From: Terricaulis sp.
GTDB taxonomy: Bacteria > Pseudomonadota > Alphaproteobacteria > Caulobacterales > Aquidulcibacteraceae
Length of the DNA stretch: 64,000 nt
NCBI GenBank assembly: GCA_024707365.1
Contig: JANPZV010000002.1
Span: 206,558 to 270,557, forward strand
Reading direction: 5' to 3'
The notes beneath the pieces are model-generated. The model made no database searches and was not told the origin of the DNA. It worked only from the letters and a program-made list of their open reading frames with translations. Numbering within the stretch: the first letter of the stretch is position 1; the number at the start of each line of letters is the position of its first letter. A program made the translations under genes and the position numbers. Positions 49,677 through 60,788 of the stretch are shown piece by piece.

Positions 49677-49989
49677 CGATCTCGACTCCCGAGCCCTTGG
49701 CGACGCGCACCTTCTGGCCCTTGTCATTGACTTTGAAGCCCACGCGCGTGGCCTTGCCCGTCTGCGGATCGCGCAGGGCGACATTCGACAGGTGCAGCGG
49801 GGCTTCCTTGGAAATCACGCCGCCGTTCGGATTGGCGACATCAGGCTTGGTGTGGCGCTTGATCAGGTTCACGCCTTCGACGACGACGCGCTCTTCCTTG
49901 GGCAGCACTTTCAGCACCTTGCCCGAGCGGCCTTTATCCTTGCCGGCGATGACGATCACGGTGTCGTCTTTACGGATGCGGGCGGCCAT
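49669..49989 (-). CDS. rplX: 50S ribosomal protein L24
   Basis: 106 residues with the KOW motif near the start ([20 protein letters not shown]). Assembly initiator of the large subunit. Intact; stop-start overlap TAATG with rplN. Confidence 0.97.
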   Translation of the reverse strand: MAARIRKDDTVIVIAGKDKGRSGKVLKVLPKEERVVVEGVNLIKRHTKPDVANPNGGVISKEAPLHLSNVALRDPQTGKATRVGFKVNDKGQKVRVAKGSGVEIDV

Positions 49990-50357
49990 TAGAGCACCTC
50001 CGGCGCGAGCGACACGATCTTCATGTGGTTCTTCGCGCGCAGTTCGCGCGGCACCGGGCCGAAGATGCGCGTGCCGATCGGCTCGCCTTGGTTGTTGATG
50101 AGAACGGCGGCGTTGGAATCAAAGCGGATGGTGGAGCCATCCTTGCGCTTAAGATCCTTGGACACGCGCACCACGATAGCCTTGCGGACATCGCCCTTCT
50201 TAACGCGGCCGCGCGGCATCGCTTCCTTCACGGAAACGACGATGATGTCGCCCACGGTGGCGTAGCGGCGCTTGGAGCCGCCGAGCACCTTGATGCACAT
50301 CACGCGCTTGGCGCCGCTATTATCGGCGACGTCCAGATTGGTTTGCATCTGGATCAT
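49989..50357 (-). CDS. rplN: 50S ribosomal protein L14
   Basis: 122 residues: [20 protein letters not shown] and [20 protein letters not shown]. Intact; highly conserved protein at the subunit interface. Confidence 0.97.
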   Translation of the reverse strand: MIQMQTNLDVADNSGAKRVMCIKVLGGSKRRYATVGDIIVVSVKEAMPRGRVKKGDVRKAIVVRVSKDLKRKDGSTIRFDSNAAVLINNQGEPIGTRIFGPVPRELRAKNHMKIVSLAPEVL

Positions 50358-50360
50358 GGC

Positions 50361-50600
50361 TTACGCTCCGACGCGGCCGACCACTTCCCAGCGTTTCAGC
50401 TTGGACTTGGGCGGGCATTCAATGATTTCGACGGCCTCGCCCACCTTGTAGGCGTTGGCTTCGTCATGGGCGTGGAACTTGGCGGAGCGGCGGACCGTCT
50501 TCTTCAGAAGCGGGTGCAGATAGGTGCGTTCCACCTGCACGACGACGGTTTTGTCGCCCTTATCGCTCACGATCGTTCCTTGCATTACGCGGCGCGGCAT
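50361..50600 (-). CDS. rpsQ: 30S ribosomal protein S17
   Basis: 79 residues: [40 protein letters not shown]. Intact. Confidence 0.97.
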   Translation of the reverse strand: MPRRVMQGTIVSDKGDKTVVVQVERTYLHPLLKKTVRRSAKFHAHDEANAYKVGEAVEIIECPPKSKLKRWEVVGRVGA

Positions 50601-50616
50601 CTTCGTATCCTCTACC

Positions 50617-50835
50617 TTACGCCTTGGGCGCTTGCTTTTCCCGCAGCACCGTTTTTGAGCGCGCGATCATGCGGCGCACTTCACGGATGCGGGAAGATTT
50701 CTCGAGCTGGCCGGTGGCCTGCTGGAAGCGCAGGTTGAACTGCTCTTTCTTCAGATCGACGAGGTCGGCTTCGACCTTCGCAGCGTCCCCGCCGCGATAA
50801 TCGTTCAGCTCTTTCTTGATCTCACGGAGTTTCAT
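50617..50835 (-). CDS. rpmC: 50S ribosomal protein L29
   Basis: 72 residues: [20 protein letters not shown] and [20 protein letters not shown]. Intact and helical. Sits at the exit tunnel. Its ATG abuts the corrected rplP stop. Confidence 0.96.
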   Translation of the reverse strand: MKLREIKKELNDYRGGDAAKVEADLVDLKKEQFNLRFQQATGQLEKSSRIREVRRMIARSKTVLREKQAPKA

Positions 50836-51253
50836 TTAGAGCCCCTCCACGCGCGAGACGATCTTGGTGCGGATCGGGAGCTTGGCCGCGCCAAGGCGCA
50901 GGGCTTCCCGCGCAACCGCTTCCGGCACGCCGTCGATTTCAAACATGATGCGGCCCGGCGCAACGCGCGCGGCCCAAAAATTCCGGCGCGCCCTTGCCCG
51001 AGCCCATGCGGACTTCGTTGGGCTTCTTCGACACCGGCAGATCCGGGAAAATGCGGATCCACACCCGGCCCTGACGCTTCATTTCGCGCGTGACGGCGCG
51101 GCGGCAGGCTTCGATCTGGCGCGCGGTGACACGCTCAGGCTCAAGCGCTTTCAGGCCGAACTGGCCGAAATTGAGCGAGGCGCCGCCCTTGGTCAGTCCC
51201 TTGATCCGGCCTTTGAAGGCGCGGCGGAACTTGGTTTTCTTAGGCTGCATCAT
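50836..51253 (-). CDS. rplP: 50S ribosomal protein L16 (frameshifted here)
   Basis: About 138 residues: [40 protein letters not shown]. One T too many in the coding T5 run near 50986 ends the frame early; removal gives [20 protein letters not shown] and a stop TAA at 50836-50838, just before rpmC. Confidence 0.95.
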
Positions 51254-51259
51254 GGCGGG

Positions 51260-52057
51260 TTAGCCTTCCGAATCCGAAGCTTCATCGCGGCGGCCGCGGC
51301 CGCGGCGGGCCCGGTCAGCACCGGGGCGATCATCGCGCGGCGGGCGGGGGCCACGCTCGTCGCGATCGCGGCGTTCACGGCTCTCGCCGGTTTCCATGGC
51401 GCGGCGATCTTGCGCCATCGGATCGTGCTCGAGGATCTCGCCTTTGAAGATCCACACCTTCACGCCGATCTTGCCGTACGCCGTATCGGCTTCGGTGAAG
51501 CCGTAATCGACATCAGCGCGCAGCGTGTGCAGCGGCACGCGGCCTTCGCGGTACCATTCCATGCGCGCGATTTCCGCGCCGCCAAGGCGGCCCGAGACGT
51601 TGATGCGGATGCCCTGCGCGCCAAGGCGCATGGCCGATTGCATCGCGCGCTTCATGGCGCGGCGGAACGCAACGCGGCGCTCGAGCTGCTGGGCCACGCC
51701 CTCGGCGACGAGGTTGGCGTCGGTTTCGGGCTTGCGCACTTCAACCAGGTTGAGGTGCACTTCCGCGCCCGGCGCCATCTTGGCCAGATCCTTGCGCAGC
51801 TTTTCGATATCCGCGCCCTTCTTGCCGATCACGACGCCAGGCTTGGCGGTGTGAACGGTGATGCGGCACTTCTTGAGCGGGCGCTCAATGATGATCTTGG
51901 AAACGCCGGCGGCTTTCAGCTTCTCGCGCACGAACTTACGGATGGCGAGATCCTGATGAAGCAGCGTCGCGTAATCCTTGGTGTTGGCGTACCAGCGGCT
52001 GTCCCAGGTGCGGTTCACACCGACGCGCAGGCCGATCGGATTAACTTTCTGACCCAT
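51260..52057 (-). CDS. rpsC: 30S ribosomal protein S3 with RG-rich C-terminal tail
   Basis: 265 residues against about 233 in E. coli. KH domain ([19 protein letters not shown]) and the S3 core to about residue 215. A disordered charged tail follows: [20 protein letters not shown] and a final [14 protein letters not shown]. Tail composition parallels the S5 N-terminus. Intact. Confidence 0.96.
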   Translation of the reverse strand: MGQKVNPIGLRVGVNRTWDSRWYANTKDYATLLHQDLAIRKFVREKLKAAGVSKIIIERPLKKCRITVHTAKPGVVIGKKGADIEKLRKDLAKMAPGAEVHLNLVEVRKPETDANLVAEGVAQQLERRVAFRRAMKRAMQSAMRLGAQGIRINVSGRLGGAEIARMEWYREGRVPLHTLRADVDYGFTEADTAYGKIGVKVWIFKGEILEHDPMAQDRRAMETGESRERRDRDERGPRPPRDDRPGADRARRGRGRRDEASDSEG

Positions 52058-52482
52058 TACGCGGCCTCCGCCGACTCGGGCTGCTTCGTCGTATCGCGCA
52101 GCACGATGGTGATCTGAGAAAAGGCTTTTTCGATGCGCACGCCACGGCCGCGGGCGCGGGCGTGAAAGCGCTTCATCACAAGGTTCTTGCCGACATGGGC
52201 TTGAGCGACGACGAGGCCGTCAACATCCAGGCCATGATTGTTCTCGGCGTTGTCGATCGCCGATTGCAGGCACTTGAGCACGTCCGCCGCGATCCGCTTG
52301 CGCGAGAAGCGCAGCTCGTTCTTGGCCTTCTCGGCCGAGAGCCCGCGGATCGATTGGGCGACGAGGTTCAGCTTCTGCGGGCTCACGCGGAGCGAGCGCA
52401 GCACAGCTTTGGCCTCATTCGACGCTTCGCGGCGGAGGTTCTTCCCGTCGGGCCCGCGTTGGGGCTTTCGCACGACCGTCAT
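52057..52482 (-). CDS. rplV: 50S ribosomal protein L22
   Basis: 141 residues: [40 protein letters not shown], with the tunnel loop. Intact. The first 20 residues are a family-external extension ([20 protein letters not shown]). Confidence 0.96.
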   Translation of the reverse strand: MTVVRKPQRGPDGKNLRREASNEAKAVLRSLRVSPQKLNLVAQSIRGLSAEKAKNELRFSRKRIAADVLKCLQSAIDNAENNHGLDVDGLVVAQAHVGKNLVMKRFHARARGRGVRIEKAFSQITIVLRDTTKQPESAEAA

Positions 52483-52485
52483 GGC

Positions 52486-52764
52486 TTACTTCCTCTTGGC
52501 CTTCTTATCGGCGCCGTGGCCGAAATAGTTACGCGTCGGCGCGAACTCGCCGAGCTTGTGGCCCACCATGTCCTCGCTCACCAGCACGGGGGTGAACGTC
52601 TTGCCGTTGTGGACCTGGAAGGTGAGGCCAACAAATTGCGGCATGATGGTTGACCGGCGCGACCAGGTCTTGATCGGCGCAGGGCGAGCGCCGCCGCCAG
52701 CCTTCTCGGCCTTGGCGAGCAGATAACCGTCAACAAACGGGCCTTTCCAAACGGAACGCGGCAT
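52486..52764 (-). CDS. rpsS: 30S ribosomal protein S19
   Basis: 92 residues: [40 protein letters not shown]. Intact. Confidence 0.97.
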   Translation of the reverse strand: MPRSVWKGPFVDGYLLAKAEKAGGGARPAPIKTWSRRSTIMPQFVGLTFQVHNGKTFTPVLVSEDMVGHKLGEFAPTRNYFGHGADKKAKRK

Positions 52765-52773
52765 CCTCTATCC

Positions 52774-53610
52774 TCAGCTCGATTTCTTGGAGTGACGGCG
52801 GCGAATGATGAGCCGATCCGACGGTTTGGTTTTGCGGGTTTTGGGCCCGCGCGTTTTCTTGCCCCAGGGCGTGACCGGGTGGCGGCCGCCCGAGGTTTTG
52901 CCTTCACCACCGCCGTGGGGGTGATCGACCGGGTTCATGGCGACGCCGCGAACCGAAGGACGAATGCCAAGCCACTTTGAGCGGCCGGCCTTGCCCCAGA
53001 CTTCGTTCATGTTGTCGGGGTTGGAGACAGCGCCGATGGTGGCGATGCACACATCCGGCACCATGCGCACTTCGCCCGAGGCCATGCGCAGCTGCGCGTA
53101 GCCGGCGTCACGGCCGACGACCTGCGCATAGGTACCGGCCGAACGCGCCATTTGCGCGCCCTTAAGCGGCTTGAGCTCGACATTGTGAATGATGGTGCCG
53201 ACCGGGATCGACTTGAGCGGCATGGCGTTGCCGGGCTTCACGTCGACCTTCTCACCGGCGATCACCTTATCGCCGGCCTTCAGGCGTTGCGGCGCGATGA
53301 TGTAAGCCAGTTCGCCATCAGCGTACTTGAGCAGCGCGATGAAGGCGGTGCGGTTCGGGTCATATTCCAGACGCTCGACCGTAGCCTCGATATCCCACTT
53401 GCGGCGCTTGAAATCGATCACCCGATAGGTGCGCTTGTGGCCCCCGCCATGACGGAACGAGGTCACGCGGCCGGCATTGTTGCGGCCGCCGGACTTGGTG
53501 AGCCCTTCGGTGAGCGCTTTGACCGGCTTGCCTTTGAACAGCTCGCTGCGATCAACGATCACAAGCTCGCGGCGGCCCGGCGAGGTGGGGCGGAAATGCT
53601 TCAGAGCCAT
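52774..53610 (-). CDS. rplB: 50S ribosomal protein L2
   Basis: 278 residues. [20 protein letters not shown] and the peptidyl-transferase-proximal [20 protein letters not shown] segment with the critical His. Intact. Confidence 0.98.
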   Translation of the reverse strand: MALKHFRPTSPGRRELVIVDRSELFKGKPVKALTEGLTKSGGRNNAGRVTSFRHGGGHKRTYRVIDFKRRKWDIEATVERLEYDPNRTAFIALLKYADGELAYIIAPQRLKAGDKVIAGEKVDVKPGNAMPLKSIPVGTIIHNVELKPLKGAQMARSAGTYAQVVGRDAGYAQLRMASGEVRMVPDVCIATIGAVSNPDNMNEVWGKAGRSKWLGIRPSVRGVAMNPVDHPHGGGEGKTSGGRHPVTPWGKKTRGPKTRKTKPSDRLIIRRRHSKKSS

Positions 53611-53906
53611 TAGGAGAGCCCCGTCGTGACGTCGATGGAATAGCCGGCGAGCAGGGTCACGATGGCTTTCTTCGTGTCCGGACGCTTGCCTTCACGGCCG
53701 CGGAAAAACTTGGTTTTGCCCTTGGAGCGGACGGTGTTCACCGCGCCGACCTTGACGTTGAAGAGCGCTTCGACAGCGGCCTTCACCTGGGGCTTGGTCG
53801 CCGTCAGCGGCACCGCGAAAACGACTTGGTTCTTCTCGGAGAGAAGCGTCGCCTTTTCGGTGATCACCGGGGCGAGGATCACGTCATAATGCTTGAGCGC
53901 GCTCAT
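53610..53906 (-). CDS. rplW: 50S ribosomal protein L23
   Basis: 98 residues: [20 protein letters not shown] and [20 protein letters not shown]. Docking site for SRP and trigger factor. Overlaps rplD by four bases. Confidence 0.97.
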   Translation of the reverse strand: MSALKHYDVILAPVITEKATLLSEKNQVVFAVPLTATKPQVKAAVEALFNVKVGAVNTVRSKGKTKFFRGREGKRPDTKKAIVTLLAGYSIDVTTGLS

Positions 53907-54547
53907 GCTGCGGCCCCTTCAGCTTTGTTGAAACGGGCGTGGATGGCTTCCACGGCCGCCGGCGTCAGCACCAGCTTGGAGCGGCGCAGGATGTCGTAAA
54001 CATTGAGGCCAGCGTTCGGCAGCACGTCGATCGTGCCGAGATTGCCGACGGCGCGGGCGAAGTTTGCGTCAACTTCCGGGCCCGCGATCACGAGCGCGTT
54101 GTCGAGCTTCAGCGCGGTGAGCTGCTTGAGCAGCGCGGCCGTCTTGGCTTCCTTGAGCGCGATGGTGTCGAGCACCACGATCTCGCCGGACTTGGCCTTG
54201 GAGGAGAGCGCATGCTTGAGCGCGAGCGCGCGGACCTTCTTGGGCAGGTCATGCGTATAATCGCGCGGCAGGCGATTGTGGGCATGGCCGCCGCCGCGGA
54301 AGATCGGCGCGTTGGCCGAGCCGTGACGCGCCTGGCCAGTGCCCTTTTGCTTATAGAGCTTGGCGTGCGTGCGGTTCACTTCGCCGCGCGAGAGCGTCTT
54401 GTGGGTGCCGGCGCGGCGCTTGGCGAGCTGGTACTTGACCATGCGCTGCAGGATGTCGGCGCGGATTTCTTCGATGCCGAATACGGAATCGTCGAGATCG
54501 ATCGAGCCGGCCGTTTTGGCGTCGAGGGTTTGGATATCGAGTTTCAT
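53903..54547 (-). CDS. rplD: 50S ribosomal protein L4
   Basis: 214 residues. RQAL-type loop replaced by [40 protein letters not shown] is diagnostic. In E. coli it represses its own operon; whether that holds here cannot be told. Confidence 0.97.
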   Translation of the reverse strand: MKLDIQTLDAKTAGSIDLDDSVFGIEEIRADILQRMVKYQLAKRRAGTHKTLSRGEVNRTHAKLYKQKGTGQARHGSANAPIFRGGGHAHNRLPRDYTHDLPKKVRALALKHALSSKAKSGEIVVLDTIALKEAKTAALLKQLTALKLDNALVIAGPEVDANFARAVGNLGTIDVLPNAGLNVYDILRRSKLVLTPAAVEAIHARFNKAEGAAA

Positions 54548-54553
54548 GGGCCC

Positions 54554-55360
54554 TTACTCCGCCGCCGCCGCTTCACGCACGCCGGCAGGCTTGGGGGCTT
54601 CCTTCGGCAACGCCACCTTGGCGGCGTCGCGGACTTCAACCCATGAGCCTTCAGCGCCGGGCACAGCGCCACGGACAAACAAAAGCCCGCGCTCGGCATC
54701 GACGCGGACGATCTGCAGATTCTGCGTGGTGACGCGCTCATCGCCCAGGTGGCCGGCCATCTTCTTGCCTTTGAAGACCTTGCCCGGATCCTGGCGCTGG
54801 CCGGTGGAGCCGTGCGCGCGGTGGGTGATGGACACGCCGTGCGATGCGCGCATGCCGCCGAAATTCCAGCGCTTCATGGCGCCGGCGAAGCCTTTACCGA
54901 TGGAGAGGCCCGAGACGTCCACCTTCTGCCCCGGCACGAAATGCTCGGCGCTGATCAGCGCGCCAACGGGCAGCAGGTTTTCGGCGCTGACGCGAAACTC
55001 GCGCACAACTTCCTTCGGCTCGACATTGGCGCGGCCGAACTGGCCACGTTCGGCCTGGGTTTTGTTCTTCGCCTTGGCGACGCCGGCGGCGAGCTGCACG
55101 GCGTTGTAGCCATCACCCTTAGGCTCGCGCGCGGGCGCCGCGGCGGTGTTCTTGCGGGTTTTCTTGGGCTTGAGCGCCACGGCCTCGCCGGCGGCGTTCT
55201 TGAACTCTTCAGCTTCGACCGTGCGGCGGCCGACGACTTGGCAGCCTTCGAGATCGAGCACGGTGCACGGCACATGCGCGCCATCTTCGGCGAACACGCG
55301 CATCATGCCGACCTTGCGGGCGATAACGCCGGTGCGGCGGAATTTTTCTGCTTCAGCCAT
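54554..55360 (-). CDS. rplC: 50S ribosomal protein L3
   Basis: 268 residues, longer than the E. coli 209. [20 protein letters not shown] at the N-terminus, [20 protein letters not shown] (tip loop) and a basic tail ([13 protein letters not shown]). An Ala/Lys-rich insertion ([20 protein letters not shown]) lies near residues 65-85. Intact. Confidence 0.96.
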   Translation of the reverse strand: MAEAEKFRRTGVIARKVGMMRVFAEDGAHVPCTVLDLEGCQVVGRRTVEAEEFKNAAGEAVALKPKKTRKNTAAAPAREPKGDGYNAVQLAAGVAKAKNKTQAERGQFGRANVEPKEVVREFRVSAENLLPVGALISAEHFVPGQKVDVSGLSIGKGFAGAMKRWNFGGMRASHGVSITHRAHGSTGQRQDPGKVFKGKKMAGHLGDERVTTQNLQIVRVDAERGLLFVRGAVPGAEGSWVEVRDAAKVALPKEAPKPAGVREAAAAE

Positions 55361-55365
55361 CGCGA

Positions 55366-55680
55366 TTACCCGAGCACTTGGATTTGCACGTCAACGCCAG
55401 CCGAAAGATCGAGCTTCATCAGCGCATCGACCGTTTGCGGGGTGGGTTGAACGATATCGAGCACGCGCTTGTGCGTGCGGATTTCAAATTGCTCGCGGCT
55501 CGTCTTGTCGATGTGGGGCGAGCGGTTGACGGTGAACTTTTCAATGCGCGTCGGCAGCGGCACGGGGCCGATCACCGTCGCGCCCGTCCGCTTGGCCGTC
55601 GAGACGATTTCCTTCGCCGACAGATCAAGCGTGCGGTGATCAAAGGCTTTGAGCCTGATCCGGATATTTTGCTGCATCAT
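55366..55680 (-). CDS. rpsJ: 30S ribosomal protein S10
   Basis: 104 residues from the ATG at 55680 (or Met2 at 55677, 103 residues). [20 protein letters not shown] and [20 protein letters not shown]. Also the NusE subunit of antitermination complexes. First gene of the S10 operon here; the upstream tuf is separated by a DUF2807 gene. Confidence 0.97.
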   Translation of the reverse strand: MMQQNIRIRLKAFDHRTLDLSAKEIVSTAKRTGATVIGPVPLPTRIEKFTVNRSPHIDKTSREQFEIRTHKRVLDIVQPTPQTVDALMKLDLSAGVDVQIQVLG

Positions 55681-56013
55681 CGCGCACCAATTCCCAAAAA
55701 TTTCACGCGCCGCGCGAGGGCGGCCCGAGACGCAAAACACGACGGCGCGGACCTTTCCGCGCCGACGAATTTTGCGCCGCTCCGAACGGCTTTGGGCTTT
55801 GACAGGAGATCCGCAAAAACCGCGACTGGACGGGGCTTTAAGAGCCCCGCGCCTCAAACCCAAATTTCTGCGCTGTTGAGCGCTGGGGGATGAAAGGTCG
55901 CGTCTATTGCGAACCGCGTCTAAGCAAAGCTTACAGCCGGCTCGAAGGGCGCTCAGATACAGATGCGCGAAGGGTGCGTCAAGGCGTGTTTCCCAGCCTA
56001 TTTAGCATGAAAG
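55681..56013. other. Spacer upstream of the S10 operon
   Basis: 333 bases between rpsJ and the DUF2807 gene. No gene is supported in either strand. It should hold the S10 operon promoter (minus strand), but I cannot place a convincing box pair. A small hairpin GGGGCT-TTAAG-AGCCCC lies near 55833-55849. Confidence 0.5.
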
Positions 56014-56998
56014 CTATTGGCCGATGCGCACCGTCCCCGAGCCGCGCACTTCTTGGCTAACGGCCCCGCTCACCGATTGGACCCGAACATCGCCCGAACC
56101 GAAGATTTTTGCGTCCAAACTGCCCATCGCGACCGGCGCATCCACGTCCCCGGAGCCAAAAATCGACACGCTGAGCCGCTCGGCTGGGGCGTTCAGACGC
56201 ACCTGGCCCGAGCCGAAGAGGTCAATCTCCGCCTCCGTCAGCGCGCCGGATTCGACCACCACGGAGCCCGAACCGCGATTCTGGAGATTAAGACGCCCAT
56301 TGGCCGCCCCGATCGAGACCCCGCCCGAGCCATTAACTTCAGATCTCGACGCTGGCGCGCACGGCGTCCACACGCACCCGGCCCGAGCCGCTGAGATCAA
56401 TCACAGCGTTCTCGACCCCGGCGATGCTCACCTGGCCGTTGCCGTTCACATCAATATCCGCATCGCCGGCCACATTGGCGGCGACGGCGTGCGCGCAGCC
56501 ATTTACCGTCAAATCAAGCGCCTCGGTCTCGCCTATTTCGGCGCGGCCCGCGCCGGTGAAATTCAGGTCAAGCGAGCGGGGCGCGCGGATGGTGATCAGC
56601 GGCGCCTGCTCATACAAGGCAAAGCCATAGCCGCGCAGCTCGACCCCATCCTCCCGGCACGCGCCGATGCGGCCGGAGAGGCGGCCATCGATGGTCAGGC
56701 GGCCACGCTCCAGGCTGATCTCTGGGGTGGGCGCGGCGCCGGGGTTTTCGATGCTGATTTCCACATCAGGCCGATCCTCAACGGTGACAACCACCCTGGC
56801 CGCCACATGGCGCAGGCGGATCGCGTCCGCCTCATAGCTCTGAGCGGGAACCGCGCCGGCGGTGAGTTCGACCAGCTCGGCCATTCTGCCGTCATCGTCG
56901 AAATGGAAGGAGAAAGTGCCGTCGCCTTTGCCGAAAATGGCCCCCAGCGCGAAGATCGAAGCCACCACAATCGCGGCCACGAACACGAAACGTTCCAT
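56014..56998 (-). CDS. DUF2807 (GIN domain) beta-helix protein (frameshifted here)
   Basis: About 328 residues. An N-terminal membrane anchor (MERFVFVAAIVVASIFALGA), then repeated short strands with Gly-Ser-Gly corners (VNGNGQVSIAGVENAVIDLS, GSGQVRLNAPAERLSVSIFG, GSGDVDAPVAMGSLDAKIFG). This matches the putative auto-transporter adhesin head GIN domain (DUF2807). One base too many near 56345 breaks it; repair joins VRASVESEVNGSGGVSIGAA. Likely periplasmic or surface; function unknown. It lies between tuf and rpsJ, an unusual position. Confidence 0.83.
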
Positions 56999-57067
56999 CG
57001 CAAGCTCTCCCTCGGCCTTGCGGCCCCTTTTACAGCAGATGCGCGCCGAAGGCGCGCTGGATGCAAC

Positions 57068-57100
57068 AAAAAAGGGCCGCCCGATTGGGCGGCCCTTTCG
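57068..57100 (-). terminator. Intrinsic terminator after tuf
   Basis: AAAGGGCCGCCC (57071-57082) pairs with GGGCGGCCCTTT (57087-57098) around a four-base loop; on the minus strand a T6 tract follows. It lies just beyond the tuf stop at 57122. Confidence 0.9.
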
Positions 57101-57121
57101 TCTTAACCCTGAGGCTAAAGA

Positions 57122-58312
57122 CTATTCGAGGATCTTGGCCACAACGCCCGAGCCGACCGTACGGCCGCCTTCGCGGATGGCGAAGCGCAGGCCTTGGTCC
57201 ATGGCGATCGGGGTGATCAGCTCAACCACCATCTTCACGTTGTCGCCCGGCATGACCATTTCCACGCCCGCCGGCAACTGGCAGATGCCGGTCACGTCGG
57301 TGGTGCGGAAGTAAAATTGCGGGCGATAGTTCGTGAAGAACGGGGTGTGACGGCCGCCTTCTTCCTTGGTCAGAATATAGACCTCGGATTCGAACTTCTT
57401 GTGCGGCTTGATCGAGCCCGGCTTGGCCAGAACCTGGCCGCGCTCAACCCCTTCACGATCGATGCCGCGCAGCAGCGCGCCGATATTGTCGCCGGCCTGG
57501 CCCTGATCGAGCAGCTTGCGGAACATTTCGACGCCCGTGACGGTGGATTTCACGGTATCGCGGATGCCGATGATCTCGATTTCCTCGCCAACCTTGACGA
57601 TGCCCTTCTCGACCCGGCCGGTCACAACCGTGCCGCGGCCCGAGATGGAGAACACGTCTTCGACCGGCATCAGGAACGGCTGATCGATCGGGCGCTCCGG
57701 CTGCGGAATGTAGTTATCGACCGCTTCCATCAGCTTGAGGATGGCTTGCTCGCCGATTTCGGCATCGCGGCCTTCGACGGCGGCCAGCGCCGAGCCCTTG
57801 ATCACCGGGATGTCGTCGCCGGGGAATTCGTAGGACGAAAGCAGCTCGCGCACTTCCATTTCCACGAGATCGAGCAGCTCTTGGTCATCGACCATGTCGA
57901 CTTTGTTCATGAACACCACGAGCGCGGGCACCCCGACCTGACGGGCGAGCAGGATGTGCTCGCGCGTTTGCGGCATCGGGCCATCGGCCGAGGACACAAC
58001 CAGGATCGCGCCATCCATCTGCGCCGCGCCGGTGATCATGTTTTTCACGTAGTCGGCGTGGCCGGGGCAATCGACGTGCGCATAGTGGCGGTTCGCCGTC
58101 TCATATTCGACGTGCGAGGTGTTGATCGTGATGCCGCGCGCCTTTTCCTCGGGCGCGTTATCGATATCGGCATAGTTTTTCGCCGTGGCGCCGCCGGCTT
58201 TCGCCAGCACCATGGTGATGGCCGCCGTCAGCGTCGTCTTGCCATGGTCCACGTGGCCAATGGTGCCGATGTTGCAGTGCGGCTTGCTCCGCTCAAACTT
58301 TTCCTTGGCCAT
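57122..58312 (-). CDS. tuf: Elongation factor Tu
   Basis: 396 residues, intact. GTPase motifs: [10 protein letters not shown] (G1), [12 protein letters not shown] (G3) and NKVD (G4). Delivers aminoacyl-tRNA to the ribosome. It is not preceded by fusA; the DNA upstream holds the cobalamin riboswitch and btuB on the other strand, so tuf is separated from the str operon. Confidence 0.98.
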   Translation of the reverse strand: MAKEKFERSKPHCNIGTIGHVDHGKTTLTAAITMVLAKAGGATAKNYADIDNAPEEKARGITINTSHVEYETANRHYAHVDCPGHADYVKNMITGAAQMDGAILVVSSADGPMPQTREHILLARQVGVPALVVFMNKVDMVDDQELLDLVEMEVRELLSSYEFPGDDIPVIKGSALAAVEGRDAEIGEQAILKLMEAVDNYIPQPERPIDQPFLMPVEDVFSISGRGTVVTGRVEKGIVKVGEEIEIIGIRDTVKSTVTGVEMFRKLLDQGQAGDNIGALLRGIDREGVERGQVLAKPGSIKPHKKFESEVYILTKEEGGRHTPFFTNYRPQFYFRTTDVTGICQLPAGVEMVMPGDNVKMVVELITPIAMDQGLRFAIREGGRTVGSGVVAKILE

Positions 58313-58474
58313 CTTGGGGTCCTGTCTCTCCGGCGATCCTAGTAAAGCGTCTCGGCGCTACGGCCCGGCCGAAGCGCTCATAAGGTGCGCGTCTTTAGCG
58401 GGCATGAAGCGCGCGTCAAGCCCTCAAGCGCGCATGTAGGCGTCTTGGCGCCCGCAAACAACACCGCTAGAAGC

Positions 58475-58680
58475 CCGGTTCGCGACGGTTCGTCCGCAAG
58501 GACGTGAAAAGGGAACGCGGTGAGGGGTTGGTTTTCGGACCGAGCCCCAAATCCGCGGCTGTGCCCGCAACTGTAAGCGGCGAGCGCTCCGCCAACCGCC
58601 ACTGGCCTCTCATTTTGGGGTTGGGAAGGCGGCGGAACGTGATGACCCGTGAGCCAGGAGACCTGCCGCCGCACGTCGCT
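58475..58680 (+). promoter_or_regulatory. Cobalamin (AdoCbl/B12) riboswitch
   Basis: Conserved core segments are in order: AAGGGAACGCGGTG near 58510, the B12-box-like GCCCGCAACTGTAAGCGG near 58563-58580, CCACTGG near 58599-58605, GGGAAGGCGG near 58624-58633, and GATGACCCGTGAGCCAGGAG near 58642-58661, ending ACCTGCCGCC. It precedes btuB, so B12 binding should shut off uptake. Confidence 0.95.
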
Positions 58681-58730
58681 CGTTCGCCGGCCGGGACCAG
58701 CCGATCGAACCGGAACGCTCCGAAGCAGCG

Positions 58731-58755
58731 ACGCGGGCGGCCCCGCGTGCAGGTT
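58731..58755 (+). terminator. Possible riboswitch expression-platform hairpin
   Basis: ACGCGGG (58731-58737) and CCCGCGT (58742-58748) form a tight stem with a loop of four bases, followed by GCAGGTTTT. It lies between the riboswitch core and the btuB start at 58836 and could be the terminator arm. The U tract is short, so RBS masking further down is an alternative. Confidence 0.45.
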
Positions 58756-58835
58756 TTATCGCCTGAGCGCCCCGCTTGTCGCTGTGATGAGGCGCCGGTG
58801 GGGACGGGGCGCGTCTGCGAAAAAGGGACGCTCCT

Positions 58836-60702
58836 ATGCGCCAAACACATCATTTCACCGCCGCCCTGTTGGCGGCCTCCTCCCTCGCCTTCCCGGCCAT
58901 GGCCGAGGAGGACGAGGTTATCGTCACCGCGACGCGCACCGCGACGGCGGCGGCGGCGTTGCCGGCGGCGGTCGTCGTGATCGACGCCGACGCAGCGCGC
59001 GCCCGCGGCGAGGTGACGCTTGATCAGGCGCTCACCCAGGTTCCGGGGCTGCAAGCGCCGCGCACCGGGCCAATCGGTCAGCAAACCTCGATTTTCAGCG
59101 GCGGCTTTGAATCCAACCACACGCTGGTTTTGTTCGACGGCGTGCGGCTCGATGACGTCTCCACGCCCGAGGGCGTGTTCGACGCTGGCCAGGATCTGCT
59201 GGGCGATGCAAGCCGCATCGAAGTGGTGCAAGGGCCGATGAGCGCGCTCTACGGCTCCCAAGCGCTGGGCGGGGTTGTCAACGTGCTGCCGCGGCGCGGC
59301 GGCGAAGGCGGCTTCAATCCAAGCTTTGAGGCGGCCGCCGGCTCGTTCGATACATTGACGGCCACGCTCGCGCCGATGGAACGCTGGGGCGTTTCCGCTA
59401 TGCGGTGACAGGATCGGCGTTCGCCAGCAATGGCTACGACATCGTGCCCGAGCGCATCAGCACGCACACAGGTGAAAAAGACGGCGCCGACATCAACACG
59501 CTGACGGGCGTGTTCGACTATGCGCTGACAGATAACGTCTCACTCGATCTCTTGCTGCGCCGGCGCGATGCGCAAGTGGAGTACGATCCGGGCCTGTTCG
59601 GCAATATCGACGAAAATCTTTTCACCGAAATCGCCAGCGAAAGCGCGCTTTGGCGCCCTCGGCGCGACATGGGCCCCGATCGCGGCGGCTTCACTACGCT
59701 TGAGCGGCGGCGCACTGGAAACCGACCGTGAGGTCACCGATGCAGGCGTGCTGGGCGATGAATTTCATGGCGAGCGGCGCTTTGCGGATTTCGACGCCGA
59801 ATGGCGCCTCGGCGCCCTGGACGTTGCTCGGCGGCGCCACCGTGGAAGATGAGAAGATCAACGCCGTGAGCTGGGGCTCCGCCATCGTCGGAACGCAGGA
59901 GCATTGGGGTGTTTACGCCGGCGCGCAAGGCGCGCTCGGGCCCGTCAACCTGACGGCGGCGCTGCGCCACGATGATTATGAGGGCTTCGGCGGCGAAACC
60001 ACTTGGCGCGCCGGCGCATCCTACAACATCACCGCCGCGCTGCGCGTCTACGCCGCGTACGGCACAAGCTTCCGCGCGCCCTCTCTCTATGAGCGCTACG
60101 TGCCGTTCTATGGCGCGCCCGATCTTGATCCCGAAACCGGCGAAAGCTGGGAGGCCGGCGCGGACGCGCGTTTTGCCTTGTTTGGCCGCGAAAATGGCTT
60201 GGAGCTTGGCGCGCTCTATCGCTCAAGCGAAATCGACAACCTGATCGGCTTCTTCGGCCTCACCTACGCCAATATCGACGCAGCCGAGATCGATTACGCC
60301 GAGGCGCGCATCGCGCTGCGGCCGCTTGATTGGCTCACCGCGCGCGTCACTTACGCCAACACCGATGCGCGCGACGCCAGCAGCGACACAGCGCTCGCGC
60401 GCCGCCCGCGCCACGGCTGGAGCGCTTCGCTTGAAGCAGAGCATGGGCCGTTCGCGGCGCAGCTTTCCTGGCGCGAGGTCGGCGCGCGGCTCGATACGAC
60501 GTATGACGATTTCGGCTTCTGGGCCGGAACGGGGCGCGCCGGTTCCTACGAGATCGTGCGTGTTTCGGCCTCGTGGGCGGTCAATGACGGCGTACTGCTC
60601 TACGTGGCTGGCGATAACGTGCTGGATGAAACCTATGAGCCGGTGAACGGCTTTGCCGGGGCGCCGGCGAGCGTGCTCGTGGGCGTGCGCTTGCGGCCCT
60701 GA
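58836..60702 (+). CDS. btuB: TonB-dependent B12 receptor BtuB (frameshifted here)
   Basis: About 620 residues. Signal peptide (TAALLAASSLAFPAMA), a TonB-box region EDEVIVTATRT, a plug domain (LTLDQALTQVPGL-type: here TLDQALTQVPGLQAPRTGPI; LVLFDGVRLDDVST; RIEVVQGPMSALYGSQALGG), then beta-barrel strands. At least three frame changes split it: near 59395-59405, 59690-59730 and 59820-59850. Frames continue the barrel (RYAVTGSAFASNGYDIVPER; SGGALETDREVTDAGVLGDE; WTLLGGATVEDEKINAVSWG; TDNVSLDLLLRRRDAQVEYD). The B12 riboswitch upstream identifies the ligand. Confidence 0.85.
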
Positions 60703-60788
60703 TCGGCGTCGGCGGGCGGCGGGCGCCTTGGCGCACGCCGCCTTGCAGCCTAGTTTGTTGCGGCGGGGGCTTTCAGAGGAGAACGCCC

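Noticed and set aside
50864..52117. A 417-codon plus-strand frame across rplP-rpsC
   Set aside because: Antisense shadow of intact ribosomal genes; no start context or family similarity.
57194..58342. A 382-codon plus-strand frame antisense to tuf
   Set aside because: Mirror of EF-Tu codons; low-complexity composition and no recognisable protein.
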